Shown here in pieces: positions 26,530-37,900 of a stretch of 64,000 bases of DNA (position 1 is the first letter of the stretch; each line of letters starts with the position of its first letter). The stretch is from Sinonovacula constricta (lineage: Eukaryota > Mollusca > Bivalvia > Cardiida > Solecurtidae): positions 34,887,218-34,951,217 of the forward strand of contig CM017572.1 in assembly GCA_007844125.1 (NCBI GenBank). The letters run 5' to 3'. A program made the translations under genes and the position numbers. The notes below the pieces were generated by a model. It was not told the DNA's origin. It saw only the letters and a list, made by a program, of their open reading frames with translations, and did not search any database.

Positions 26530-27760
26530 AAACGTTTAAAAAGAACAACGCTGGAGTAGTCACTTATGTCACAGCCTATCAGAGGTCGCAGAGATATAAG
26601 AGATTAAACCATGACGTATTATTTAAGAAATGCGTTATCATAAGTAACAGTCTCAGAACAGCTGCACAGTGTACTCAATTGTGATCTAGTGTTAAATCTG
26701 ATGAACATTTTACTACGTAGCTGTTGTTTCGTTGCATAGTTCGAACCTTCATAACGTAGTCTGAAAATATGCAAGGGCAAGTTAGTCAGGTCCTGCATTA
26801 TAAATAATATGACTTTAAAGAGTATGGATATGTAGAAAGAAATAATAGTTAACTGCTTTTTAACCGGCAATTTTAACCGACATTATAAATTCCAAGTTGA
26901 ACTACCGTTAATATAGATTGTAGGACTAAAATTAACGGTTTAAAATTGTTATATTTACAATATTTCTTATTATTAATTTCTTACAAGATTAGTTGCATTA
27001 TTTAATGAATTGTTTGACAGATTTATACAATACGCAATACAAATGGTTCAGCATATGATAGGCCCTATGTCTATGTGAAATAAAAAATACCAATCGGATG
27101 TTGGTGTTATCGTTCGTTAACGTAATGTCTTTTTGTATTGGACGCCATTTGAGGCTTTAAACCAATGGTGTTGCTTTTTCATGTGCAAACATACAGTATC
27201 AGAAGTTCTATATACAGTATTGATACACTAAAGTTGCTATTGGTTTTGCCTGCCTCTAATAAGTGTCGGGAGATGTTTGCTGTTCCACTCTTGAGCTGCC
27301 AGTGTCTTGAAAAATCATGTACTGTTTTCACTTTCTTAAAATCTTAACATATATGTATAGCTGGATAAGGATAAATACTCTCTCTGTTTCTTGATAGCAA
27401 TAATCCGAGTCTCGCGATTTCAATTGTATTTACTCTCTCTTTGTATATTAATATTTTATTAACAAGTTTAATATATATATAATTTTTCATGAAGTGGTTT
27501 GATAAAGCTTAAATCGCAAAACTGTCTAACTCTTTCATTTAGCTTGATAACCAGATGTGTATTTTTGTATTCTGTTTTAATTGTTATTCTCTTTATAATC
27601 GAGCCGTGTGTGTACTTCATATACTATTGATCCATAAATAGGAGGGGTGGTTGAACGATAACTGAGATTATAGTCGGTACTATTAACAATTGCTGGCGCA
27701 TATACATTGATCATAAAGTGCTGGTCAGCATTATCAGAATGAACTTTAGGGGCCTTTTAG
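26530..27760. repeat. Segmental repeat B, copy 2
   Basis: It is collinear with 5950-8070 but shorter, because it lacks the ACTCTTCGGCGG block and the internal duplication. Collinearity over more than 1 kb with frequent small indels suggests an old transposable element family. Confidence 0.7.
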
Positions 27761-28172
27761 TTTTAATACAATTGACAAGTAAAGCGATACTACCGTGTAA
27801 GCCTTAGTTCCTAATTCAAATGTAGATAAACGTAAAAATATGGAAAAAATATACATACTCCGAATCCATGTGGTCCATTCTTCTAAATAAGCAACTTTAG
27901 GCGCCGAGCAAATTTCCTAAAATCATCATCCGGCCATGATATGAACTTAAAAGTAGCATTCGGATTATGAACAGAACTCCTTTGAAGAGCCATAAACAGC
28001 ATCAACTATAAATATGTCGGTAGGCTGGAACTAGTTAAATGAGGGTCAGCACATCCTTTCGGATTTTCTCATGACCCCGCCATGTTACCCATGCATGGCT
28101 TAAAGGTTATTTGCCTAAAGAATGGTCTAAATTGGGCCCTTAGTGGGTACTTAGTTTATATACCCGTTCAAA

Positions 28173-28639
28173 GGTGGTATCCCACAGTTTAGACAAAAAT
28201 ATGTTAATTAAAATCATTGTTACCTGAACAGATCTCATAATAATTGTTTATTGATGTCACAAACCTGCGTATAAAGTAAACCATAACCCCAAATCGCCAT
28301 TAAAAATATATTTCCTATCTGAACCACGCTGCACAGTAATCTTTTTAAAACTAGAAAAGCCACGTGACCACTCATATTTCAGCTCAGCCACGTCATCTGC
28401 TTTGACGTCGGTGTCTATATTTAGCAGGAAATACAACTGTTCTTATTTATAGGTTTGAAAAGAATGAACATATTAGATTTCATTTACAAGTTGTACTGCC
28501 CTAAAATGGAGATACTGTCTATAATCGTTTAAGTGTAGACTGACGTATGATTTTTCTGCATAAATTATGCCCAAATACCCCAAACAGAGGTTAGATATTG
28601 TTACAAATATTTGACATAGGCAACGTGTCGGATACTACC
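28173..28639. mobile_element. MITE family C, complete copy (467 bp)
   Basis: Left end GGTGGTATCCCACAGTTT and right end GTGTCGGATACTACC are imperfect inverted repeats. The interior contains CACGTGAC and GACGTCGG blocks shared with the 36.6-kb copy. No ORF is present. The flanks (AAA/GAA) do not give a clean target duplication. Confidence 0.65.
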
Positions 28640-29550
28640 GAAAGAAAGATGAAATATATTTCTATCAATATATATATATCAATATATATATGCTTTATAC
28701 GGGTTTTTTTATGAGTCCACCGTTTATTCAGCAACCATCCATCTATTTGCCTTAATTTTGTACGGTGATTAGTTATTCAGGGGTTACCCTTAATGTGTTT
28801 TTCTTCATAATCATCCTATTTTATGTCCACTTTTAGTTCAGAAAGTGCCAGCTCAAATCAGGACTGAAAACATTTCAATGGTGAAAATTTGAAGAAATAA
28901 CTTCTTAGAGGTATAAAGCCTTTAAACTAAGAGCAGTCATAATCTTCCGGGAAATTGGGGTTCAGCCAATCAGAGAATAGGCTTCCTAGGAATGTTTACA
29001 TTTTAAAGAGATTTCACCCCATCACGTGTCTTGTAGGTTTAGAAACTCTAGTTGTTGACTGATTTGGATATGATATCGGTTTGACACTGTATTCATTCAG
29101 TTTATGTAGGTGTTTTCCTATATTATTAATTAAATATTTAATGAGATACATTTGTTCTAAATAATTTCAGATTTATTTCAGTTTTATTACATCTGCTTTG
29201 TCTGGGCGGGGGGCGGGGGTATTTTCTTCACCTAGGTAGCTGGATCCGAGTCTGAGTATAGTAAATATTCAATCATAGGCTATATTATGATGGTCAATTT
29301 TGACCTTGGAGTTACAATCTCCATATTCTTATTAGAGATTTTGCTTAACATTTGTATTTTAATCAATATATTTCTTTGAGTAGTTCTTTTCTATTATTTT
29401 CGTTAATTGTCTGAAATTCTTGTAAATAACTACGAGAGCTGGGGTAAATATTTATTGTTGATCGGCAATTTTGTTCTGCTTGAACACATTTTATTGGTTA
29501 TAATTAACAGTTAGCATCTAAATATAGAATGCCTAGTGTTTAGTTTTATT
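28640..29550. other. Non-coding; may hold decayed LINE 3' sequence
   Basis: A G-rich stretch (GGGCGGGGGGCGGGGG) is at about 29203-29218. On the - strand 29440-29550 has short peptide traces that could continue the RNase H domain at 29620, but stops are frequent. Confidence 0.3.
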
Positions 29551-29559
29551 TTGGCATTG

Positions 29560-30190
29560 TTTATTTATTCTGCTGATTTTCAATCATAATAACTCCTGCT
29601 CCTATAGCGTTTTTGTTTGTATCCTTGCTACCGTCGGTGTAGATTAGGACGTGAGTAGCGATATCTCAGTACTCAGTATTTGAGTTGAATTGAGTTTAAC
29701 TAAGGAAATACTCATATTGCTTACGACGATTACGATTTCTAAATTTGTTTTAATGTTAATGGATTTGATCCCTACATGGAGCGGATTAAGTGGAGATGTT
29801 AATTTGTCGGCTCTTAGTCCAATTTTGTCTCATAATAATATAATGATCATTTATGTGTTTGGTTCTGTTAGTTAGCTTGGCTACTCTCCTACCGTGATAA
29901 ATACATTTTTAGTTGTGCTTAATGGGTTTCTTAGTCTAATTAAGCGGGTCCAGTACTTTAAGCTGCCTTTTTCTATTTGGTATGTTATATAATGATCTTA
30001 TATCGCTGCATGTATTTGTTCTGTGCGTGAGTAATGGTCTTCCTCTAATAATATTTAAATAGCTCTGTTTTGAAATCTATGCAGTTTGTCAAGTATTTTT
30101 TCCGATCGACCAATATGCTACTATACCTTACCGAATTTTTATTTAAATAGTGCTTGAAATATGGTTGAGTATGAGTCAATGGTATGTTTC
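29560..30190 (-). pseudogene. LINE fragment: RT C-terminus and RNase H
   Basis: Read on the - strand, about 30135-30100 gives GIVAYWSIGKN, then SKQSYLNIIRGRPLL, the usual region after the RT thumb in RNase H-bearing LINEs. Around 29870-29700 a linker has PLHVGIKSINIKTN. At 29645-29590 comes the RNase H start, IYTDGSKDTNKNAIGAGV, where the Asp of YTDGS is the first catalytic residue. Several stops and frame changes (for example TGA and TAG near 30085-30070) make it dead. RNase H separates it from the LINE at 10.4 kb, which shows none. Confidence 0.75.
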
Positions 30191-31230
30191 TGATGTTATT
30201 TATTTTCTAGCAACTAGCCCATTTATGTAGGTTATTCGGTTCATGTACCTAAAAATCACGTGAGCTTTTATAAGCCCCCACACAGTTTGCCACTTTTATG
30301 ACACCACGTTTTTATTCAAATTAGACGGGAAATGTTAACGTATATGGTCAATTAGCTGTAGAGCACAACACCCGCATCCGGTGTAAAATAATGTCATATG
30401 AAGATCCCAGCATACATCGTCTTGCTATGAAATTTCACTTTAGTAAAACGCACATTCGGATGCGGGGAATAGAGTTAGAAAATTGGAATATACGTGCATA
30501 GAAGAGTGGTGTGAGAATGTTAGAAAATTACAGAATAAAATTAATTTATCTTACCATGGTACATTTTTATACACTTGTTCAATGTTTAAGCAAGGTATCA
30601 TATTGGCTTCACTTATTTACCATATGACTAGACATTTTACCATTTAGAGGGAAATAGTTGTATTGTCTCATTTGAAAGGTTTGAAATCGTTACGGGCTAC
30701 ATGCACTGGAAGTAGGCCGATTGAGGCAGAACGATTTGGACTAAACCGAGTTGGTAAAGTATAAGGAGGCTGAGTTGAACAGTTACTTAAACAATGTGCC
30801 GCATTTGCCATGGTATTTCGTGTAACGGGACGTAAACGGAAACCGTACAGTATGTTGTATCGAAGCGTACACCTTGTCGCATCGTAATGTGTACATTTTC
30901 TATCGTAATGCATATCGTGTATGAAAGCAAAGCTCTCCGTTTTTTTTCTGAAAACAAGCTCAGTGTTTGATTCTACAGGTAAACCATGTTACTATAAATG
31001 AAACTAAGTCTTTTTATGTTTTTGTATTGTTACTATTAATAATTTGATATTTCTGTTGGGTTTTCTCAAGTGTGACTAAAATAATAAGAACGAGGGTCTT
31101 TATTTAAGAGTTTTCTTACTTTACTTTTATAAAAACATCACGTATTTTTATATGTCTTCCAAGTGTTTCGATTCTTCATTCTTTCATTTTATTTGACATT
31201 TTATCCATTGTTATTATGAAAAATATGAAA
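30191..31230. other. Non-coding stretch
   Basis: A 10-bp inverted pair CCCGCATCCG / CGGATGCGGG lies near 30372 and 30454. A - strand frame at 30668-30913 has no recognised domain. Nothing else is supported. Confidence 0.3.
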
Positions 31231-31231
31231 C

Positions 31232-31249
31232 TCATCATCATCATCATTG

Positions 31250-31286
<37 letters not shown>

Positions 31287-31500
31287 ATTCATCAAATTCA
31301 TCATCATCATAATCATCATCATTGTCATCATCATAGTCTTCATTATCTTCATCATCAACATCAGCATCAACATAAGCATCATCAGCATCATCATCATAAA
31401 CATAATCATCATCGTCGTCGTCGTCTTCGTCGTCATCAAAGTCATCGCCACCATCATAATCATCATTATCATCATCATCATCATTCATAATCATCGGCAA
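31232..31500. repeat. Imperfect (CAT)n array
   Basis: About 270 bp of CAT/CGT/CAA-type triplets in one register. Long Asp, Met and Ile frames read from it are artefacts. Confidence 0.95.
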
Positions 31501-32639
31501 CAACAACAGAAACAACAACAACATATAATCATATTTTCTTCTACGTGTTTGTCATTTTCATTAGAATTATCATAATCAGTGTGTCATTTACTGTCTTATA
31601 CGATCTCTCCCATACTTGCCAACACGTCTACTTTATCCCTTTCAGCATATTTTATATACTTGTCATTGAAATAGGTGTTGTATTACATGCATCTGATTTT
31701 CCTTGAGGTTCACCTTTATTATTATTTTCTGCTACTAATATTTTAAAATATGCCGAACTGGAACTACAACTCAGGAATTCTTCCTTATTATAAGTTTCGT
31801 CAATTTAAACATAACAACAACGATTACAATATTTTGTATTAAAATAGTTCGGCCGAAATTTTAAAGGTCATAAATTCAACGCGTGACAACATTATAATGA
31901 ATGGCGTATTAGACGTTATATGTTGAATGAATTTGAACGATCAATAAACTTAAAATTGTGTGCACAATTGGATTTCAATAAAAGCATTTATCTTACCTCC
32001 AGATGTAAATTAGGCATACTACTACATATAAAGACTAATGAAAACTTTGTCTGCTCGTAAAGTGTGTACGCTCACATGGCGGACCTTACTGTCGTCTGCT
32101 ACTGCAGCCGGTCCGATCCGGTAAAACTCGGTAAAGGCGGGTCGTAATACGCCGTGCCTATTAATAAGGATTACGAGCGCTTATTTTGAATATTAAGAAA
32201 TAGCCTGACCTATTGTTACATCGTCATATAATAAAACGGTAAGAAAACCACTTATTTAACACGAGTTAACACAATAGAAAACATAGAAAAAAACTTATGT
32301 TTCTATAAAAGTAAAGCCAATTTTCAAATTATTTTCAATTATTGCATCTACTTCTTCTGCTTTTGCAATTAAAATAACACGCCATATTCCCAATTAAAAA
32401 TAACAAACTAATTTACCTTAAATCACCGTATACATAAGACGATAAGGCCGGTTGCATGCATAATAAAAGGTCTCCATTTAAAATGTGCGAATTTAGAGCA
32501 TTGTAGAATGTTAATAGTCCCACTCATTTGCTATTATTGATATATCAATAACTTGCTATTATTGTTGAATTATCAACACAACGGAATTAATTATTTTTAA
32601 AATAAAATTGGAGCTGGAGCTGGAGTAACTCTATTAAGT
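31501..32639. other. Non-coding stretch
   Basis: A small GC-richer patch (about 32095-32150, GCCGGTCCGATCCGGTAAAACTC) may be a transposon end; no partner is visible. Confidence 0.3.
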
Positions 32640-32880
32640 GCGAGATTAGAGCTCTGTAAAACCGGTTTAAGCACACCGGTCGGTCCATATTGCCGACTGA
32701 CCGTTCCAAGGCGGTAACTGTCGGATTTGCTCTTATTGTTAAATGACTCATCACAGATTTGTTCTCACTTTTACATTTGACGTGCATGTGGATACCTTGG
32801 TCCTGTGTCTTTTTAATTTATGTATATGTTGCAATGTTCATAGGACTTTGTCTTATATATTCTATTGATTCCGGATTATC
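32640..32880 (+). repeat. Dispersed repeat A copy
   Basis: GCTCTGTAAAACCGGTTTAAGC, GACTGACCGTTCCAAGGCGG, ATGACTCATCACA-ATTTGTTCTCAC and CATAGGACTTTGTCTTATATATTC match the 5.2- and 52-kb copies. Confidence 0.8.
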
Positions 32881-34335
32881 TTCAATTTCACTACAGTTGA
32901 AATTACTAACGTTGCTTTGCATCCAATTTGTTTTCATAGTAGATAATCATACGATTAAATAAAATGAACTTAATGAACACAAACTATTATATGTATTGTT
33001 CTTTGTAGTTTTCCTTGCTATGAAATAACAACAGCAACCATCCTACCATTTGAGTATGAAGTATGACTTTCTTTTAATTTTATAGAGTTGAGATATGGAC
33101 AAATATATATTTTATAACTCATACATTCTAGTACAAAGAAAATAAGTTATATATGTAAGTTGTGGTCTTTAATGTTGGATTAGCATTCACGGATTATTTT
33201 GTAATCTTCTAAACAGCGGTCGAAGTCGGTACATCGCCGTATTTGGATGATTAAGGAATACAAATTACAACAAGACTCAATTATAAATTACCCAAGAAAT
33301 TTCATTGTTCAACGCCTCAAGATGGCATATTCTCTTCATTTGGTAAAAGCAATTTAATATTGAGTTGAAATCTCCAAACTTAACTAGTCGCGTCAATGTC
33401 ATAAAGGGCATGCGAGAAAAAGATGCTCAGTGACTACATCTGAAAACGTTTTTAGAGGAAACAATAAAAGTTGTTTTTGCACTCATACTAAAGTAAATAT
33501 AAAAATTGGCTATTAGTGTCATTTGTCTTTGCAGTAATTTGTGTTGTTTATATATAAACTCTTAAAATTCTTAGATTGTGTAAATCAGGGGCGGTATATA
33601 CTACACAAAAACTTAACATTAAAGTTCTCTGTAATTTACCTTGTATTTTAGTAAAGGTCTAAATGATTTTCAAACATTTCATCACTTAAATGTGCCAGAC
33701 TCAGAATTAGAAGTTAAGGGAGGGACAATTGTCCCTCAACTTACGTTTAGTACTTCTTAAATATGCATTCTATCTAACAGGATACAATGATGATTGAAAA
33801 AAATATATTTGACCAAGGCGGGTAAAATCTCGCGACGGAATTTGACAGGGAGAGACTTATCTTCTAGGTTTCAACAAACATTGAGAAAACATTTTATTTA
33901 GTTCATGTGGGTTTTAGTTCCAATTATGTTGTACAACAGAACACGTTGAAGATTGCAACGCATGCTTAATTAAAGTTTGCTTCTTCAAGTAATGTTACAG
34001 CGTGTCAATCTTCGTTAGTATGTGTAAACATAAAAGATCCAAACGTCTGCAAAATATCATCTTCATTAATTTATGAGTTTCTTGAAAACATGATAAATCA
34101 CGGTCATGATGTGACTTTTATTTTGTTTTGTTTATTAAAGAACATCGCAGTGTATAGTTATTGCGTATAAAACAAGTCGTTTATAGTAGTATATATGTCA
34201 TGAACAATGCAACTAATGCGTATAGTTTGTATATTATATAGTTTTTTAATAACCGATGTAGGTGCTTGCTGTCAATTGTTTCACTTTGAAGGAATATTTT
34301 TATTTACAGTGTGTGTTTGTTGGAAAGCATTCTGG
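32881..34335. other. Non-coding stretch upstream of the OTU-like gene
   Basis: No frame or RNA gene is supported. Confidence 0.3.
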
Positions 34336-34339
34336 ACGT

Positions 34340-34430
34340 GCGAGGTTGGAGCGCTCCACAAGCCTGGTTCAAGCATTCCAGACGATCCTTTTGCCGACTG
34401 ATCGTTCCAAGGCGGTAACTGCTGAAGTTG
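34340..34430 (+). repeat. Dispersed repeat A, short variant
   Basis: Only the core region is shared: GCCGACTGATCGTTCCAAGGCGGTAACTG. The 5' part (GGAGCGCTCCACAAGCCTGGTTCAAGC) differs from the other copies. Confidence 0.65.
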
Positions 34431-34883
34431 TTAACTTTTAAAGGGCACATTTTTTCCCTATTTATGACTAGTACAGACAATACATATCAGTTAAGTTATG
34501 ACAAATGCAAGTAATGCTTATCAGTAACTTAATGACGGGTGTCAATTAATATAATTTACAAATTGTATTTATAACAAACGCCAGTACTGCTTATCTGATA
34601 CTTTTATGAATGATGAAAAAATGTGTCCATAACATTGTAACTGATGTAAATAATAGTTATCAGTTTCTTTATGACAAATGCAAGTGTTGTGTGTCTGATA
34701 TTTATGATAAGTTATAGGTAATTTAAAATCTGTTTTGTATGTTATGCACAATAACTATAATACACCCATCATTGTCCACTCAATTAATGCGAACCGGGTA
34801 CTTCGATTTTTTAATTTAATATTGTGATCCAAGAACTCATATTTCATATATATTCTTTCCATTGCTACGAATGTATATTTCAG

Positions 34884-34971
34884 AAAATGATGTGGCCAGA
34901 AAGCCCATATTTTCCAGTATTGGCTGCTGTTTGTGTGATAGCATTCACCAGCGTTTACGCTCTTTGGCGAC
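34884..34971 (+). CDS. Exon 1: N-terminal membrane anchor
   Basis: It is preceded by an acceptor (TATATTTCAG, AG at 34882-34883), so a 5' UTR intron is likely. ATG at 34887 (a second ATG follows directly) opens MMWPESPYFPVLAAVCVIAF, and the frame continues TSVYALWRR. Residues 8-27 are a single hydrophobic helix. The downstream Arg residues and upstream Glu suggest N-terminus outside or lumenal and the rest cytosolic. The donor C|GTATGT at 34972 and the TACTAAC branch point plus AG at 35352-35360 define a 389-bp intron. The junction codon C+GT gives Arg. Confidence 0.7.
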
Positions 34972-37900
34972 GTATGTATGTTTAGGTTATAAGAAACATT
35001 TTTAAATAATAAAATTATTGCTTTCTGATAATATATCACTATCCGGTTTTTATAGACTTGAAATACACATCTGATGCTAGGTTATAGAATGTTCTGACTG
35101 AGACTGAGTACAGTCTCATTGGGCAGAATTTTATTAACGGTAGCATGACACAGTTTCCAATGCGATTGATCTTCATATACTTTTCCGATTTCATCCCACT
35201 CAAAAGTATTGATTAGAAACGTTTAAACATCGGCAAATGTTCAAGTGCAGACATTTAATGCAGTGTTTAAATGCTGGTTAAAGATGAACGATTATAATGT
35301 GTCAGCATGCAGAGTATAAAAATATAGTTAATTTTAACTGTTTTAATGTTCTACTAACAGGTTTCCGCAATGTCGCGAGTCGAGAGACAGAGTCCAAACA
35401 CGAGATAAATGAAGATACATGTATACCAGCTACTCTATTAAAACACGCTCAAGCTTGCAAAAGGAATATCCGTGAAGTACCTAGAGATGACAACAGCCTG
35501 TTCTCTGCTCTCGCTGATCAGTTAACTGGTGCCACATTCACAGGACAGTCACTTCGAGATAAGATAGAAGCATTCATTTCCGACCGACGGCCATTTAAAC
35601 AAAATGAATCGCTTATATTTTCAAATCCTAACAGTCGACAAGACACTGGTCCAACAGTTCAAGACGCGGCAGATTTCCTGAGACACCCCATTGTGCTGTA
35701 CCGAGACGACGACAATCCGCCTTCCTTTTTTCAGCCAAATGGTGGTCATGATCCAATTTTCCAAATCCTGTATATTGGATGCATCAATAACAAATACTAT
35801 GTCTCATTCCGACCAAATGACTGCAATAAAGGTATTTGATTTTGTTAGTTTGATACCATCTATGTATGACGAACACTTGATATGGAGGTACTTCCACGTG
35901 ACCGGAAGTACGTTGGTGGTTCTGCGTACCCATATATTGATAGTGTCTATTCCTCATCAGCAAAAGTAGCGGGACTTATCTTTCAGCTTATGAAAGCGCC
36001 GCTGTGATGTACAAAATATCTGAATATGTGCATTTTTACATGTAATCAGTAAGATGGCCATAGATATCGAATGTATATGCGTTTATAATATTTGCTTTGT
36101 TTTCTTAACTATTTTGATTAACTCATTCTTGTAAGAGATGCTGACTCGTATAAGCCAACACACATATTGTCAAACACATACGCCCACATGTACACAAACA
36201 GGTCCAGCTGGTCTACTCATACAAATGCATGTAGACATAAAAAATAAAATGTAATTATTAGGGCTGTCGTGGTTGTACCGGTATATTGCGATACGGGTAA
36301 AGTCAATACAGTACCGCGATACACAATGAACATATCGGTTTTTACGATATTTTGTAAACTTAGTTTGCTGCCACCATTTCGTGCATCCAAATTCAAAGAT
36401 GCTCATACTAACGAAAATCGATCGCCGATATCCGACTGAAAATGTAGTCTGAAATTAAATACATGGTACGGAGTTTATTCTAGACCGCACGGGAAATGTG
36501 GCGTACTCGATTTGCCGTTGTGGTATTCCTTTGAATAAGTTTTAAACTAGACTTTAGCTTTTGATTTGACAATTTCATTTCTGGACTTAAGATGGTATCC
36601 GACAGTTTACCTATATCTAATACATGTAATCTACAACATATTATTCCCGTTCTAGTGAATATGTTCATAATTGCCGAATAAGCTTATACTTTAGTTTAAG
36701 TAAAGGTTGTTATAACATTACCAAAACTGTTAGACAGTACAAATCGTGAAATAAATGACCATTGTTTTCAAATCTATAAGTAAGCACAATGGCGATTTCT
36801 CTTTAAAATAGATATCGACGTCAGAGCTGATTACCCGGATGATCATGTAATGTGATGTTAAAAAGAAAGTTGTCACATGAGTTCTTTATTTAAACATAGC
36901 TAACTGTGCAGCGTGGCTCGGATGAAATGACAGATGCGGTGTTATGTTTTGCATTTCACATGGTTGTATGGCACCAATAAACAGCATTTCTCGGGAACTT
37001 TTCAGGTAACAATTTTATGTATTTATTGGTTGCATGAGAGAAAGAATGACCAAAATGTCGGATGCCACCTAAAAGAAAAGGGAATGTTACAATGTAACTT
37101 AAATCTATTGGAATTAAAAATTACAAAAAAAGTAGACACATTAATTTAGAATAGTTTGTTGCAGAATACTTAGAACATTATCAGTGCGTTTTGTTCGGCA
37201 GTTTAATCGAACACTACGGTTGCAAATTGCAAACAATATGGCCGAGCCGATTGATTTTTCGAAAGAACGCCGAATTAATCGCAAAAAGCGATTGTAGTGA
37301 TCCCCTTCTATGTAAAGGATGAAGGATCAACAAGGAGAATTGTTGCAGGTGTCGCATTTTGTCGACATTTTGATGCGCATGTAAGATACAGTGGAGGTAC
37401 AACCAACCTAAATACATTTGTGAATCTTCATCATCCGCGGAATTAACTGGGTGCACATACTACACTGTTGTGATTTTGCAGTTAATTTGTTGTTTGATTG
37501 TTCTTTTCTCTGTTACCTTCTAGTCATATTACTTTCATGTTTCTATGTTTACCTGTTACAAAGCTGTTAAAGCTATGTCATATTACACTCAGGCATTGTT
37601 GTTCATTCTGTCCATTATAAGCTGGTATAAAGCTCCTTATAATAGTTAAATCAAATTTGGCAATATATTGTGGTGCGTATGGCATTACGCTCTATATGTA
37701 TCACACTATATCGTGGTACGCATTAAGAGTATCGTGACAGCCCTAGTAATTATGAATTTGATTTTGAAATAAATTCATCAGTTCTGTAGCTGATAAAAGT
37801 GTTACTTTTTCCATTACATTTTACTCTCATAAAGATGATAGATAACAGTCAATTGTTGGTTTACTGTTCACTAAGGTTCTTTGTCTTATCTGGTTGATTC

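Noticed and set aside
31176..31575. Asp-, Met- or Ile-rich proteins
   Set aside because: All frames of one CAT-triplet array.
34755..35039. 94-residue - strand protein
   Set aside because: It overlaps the splice-supported TM exon on the + strand and has no domain.
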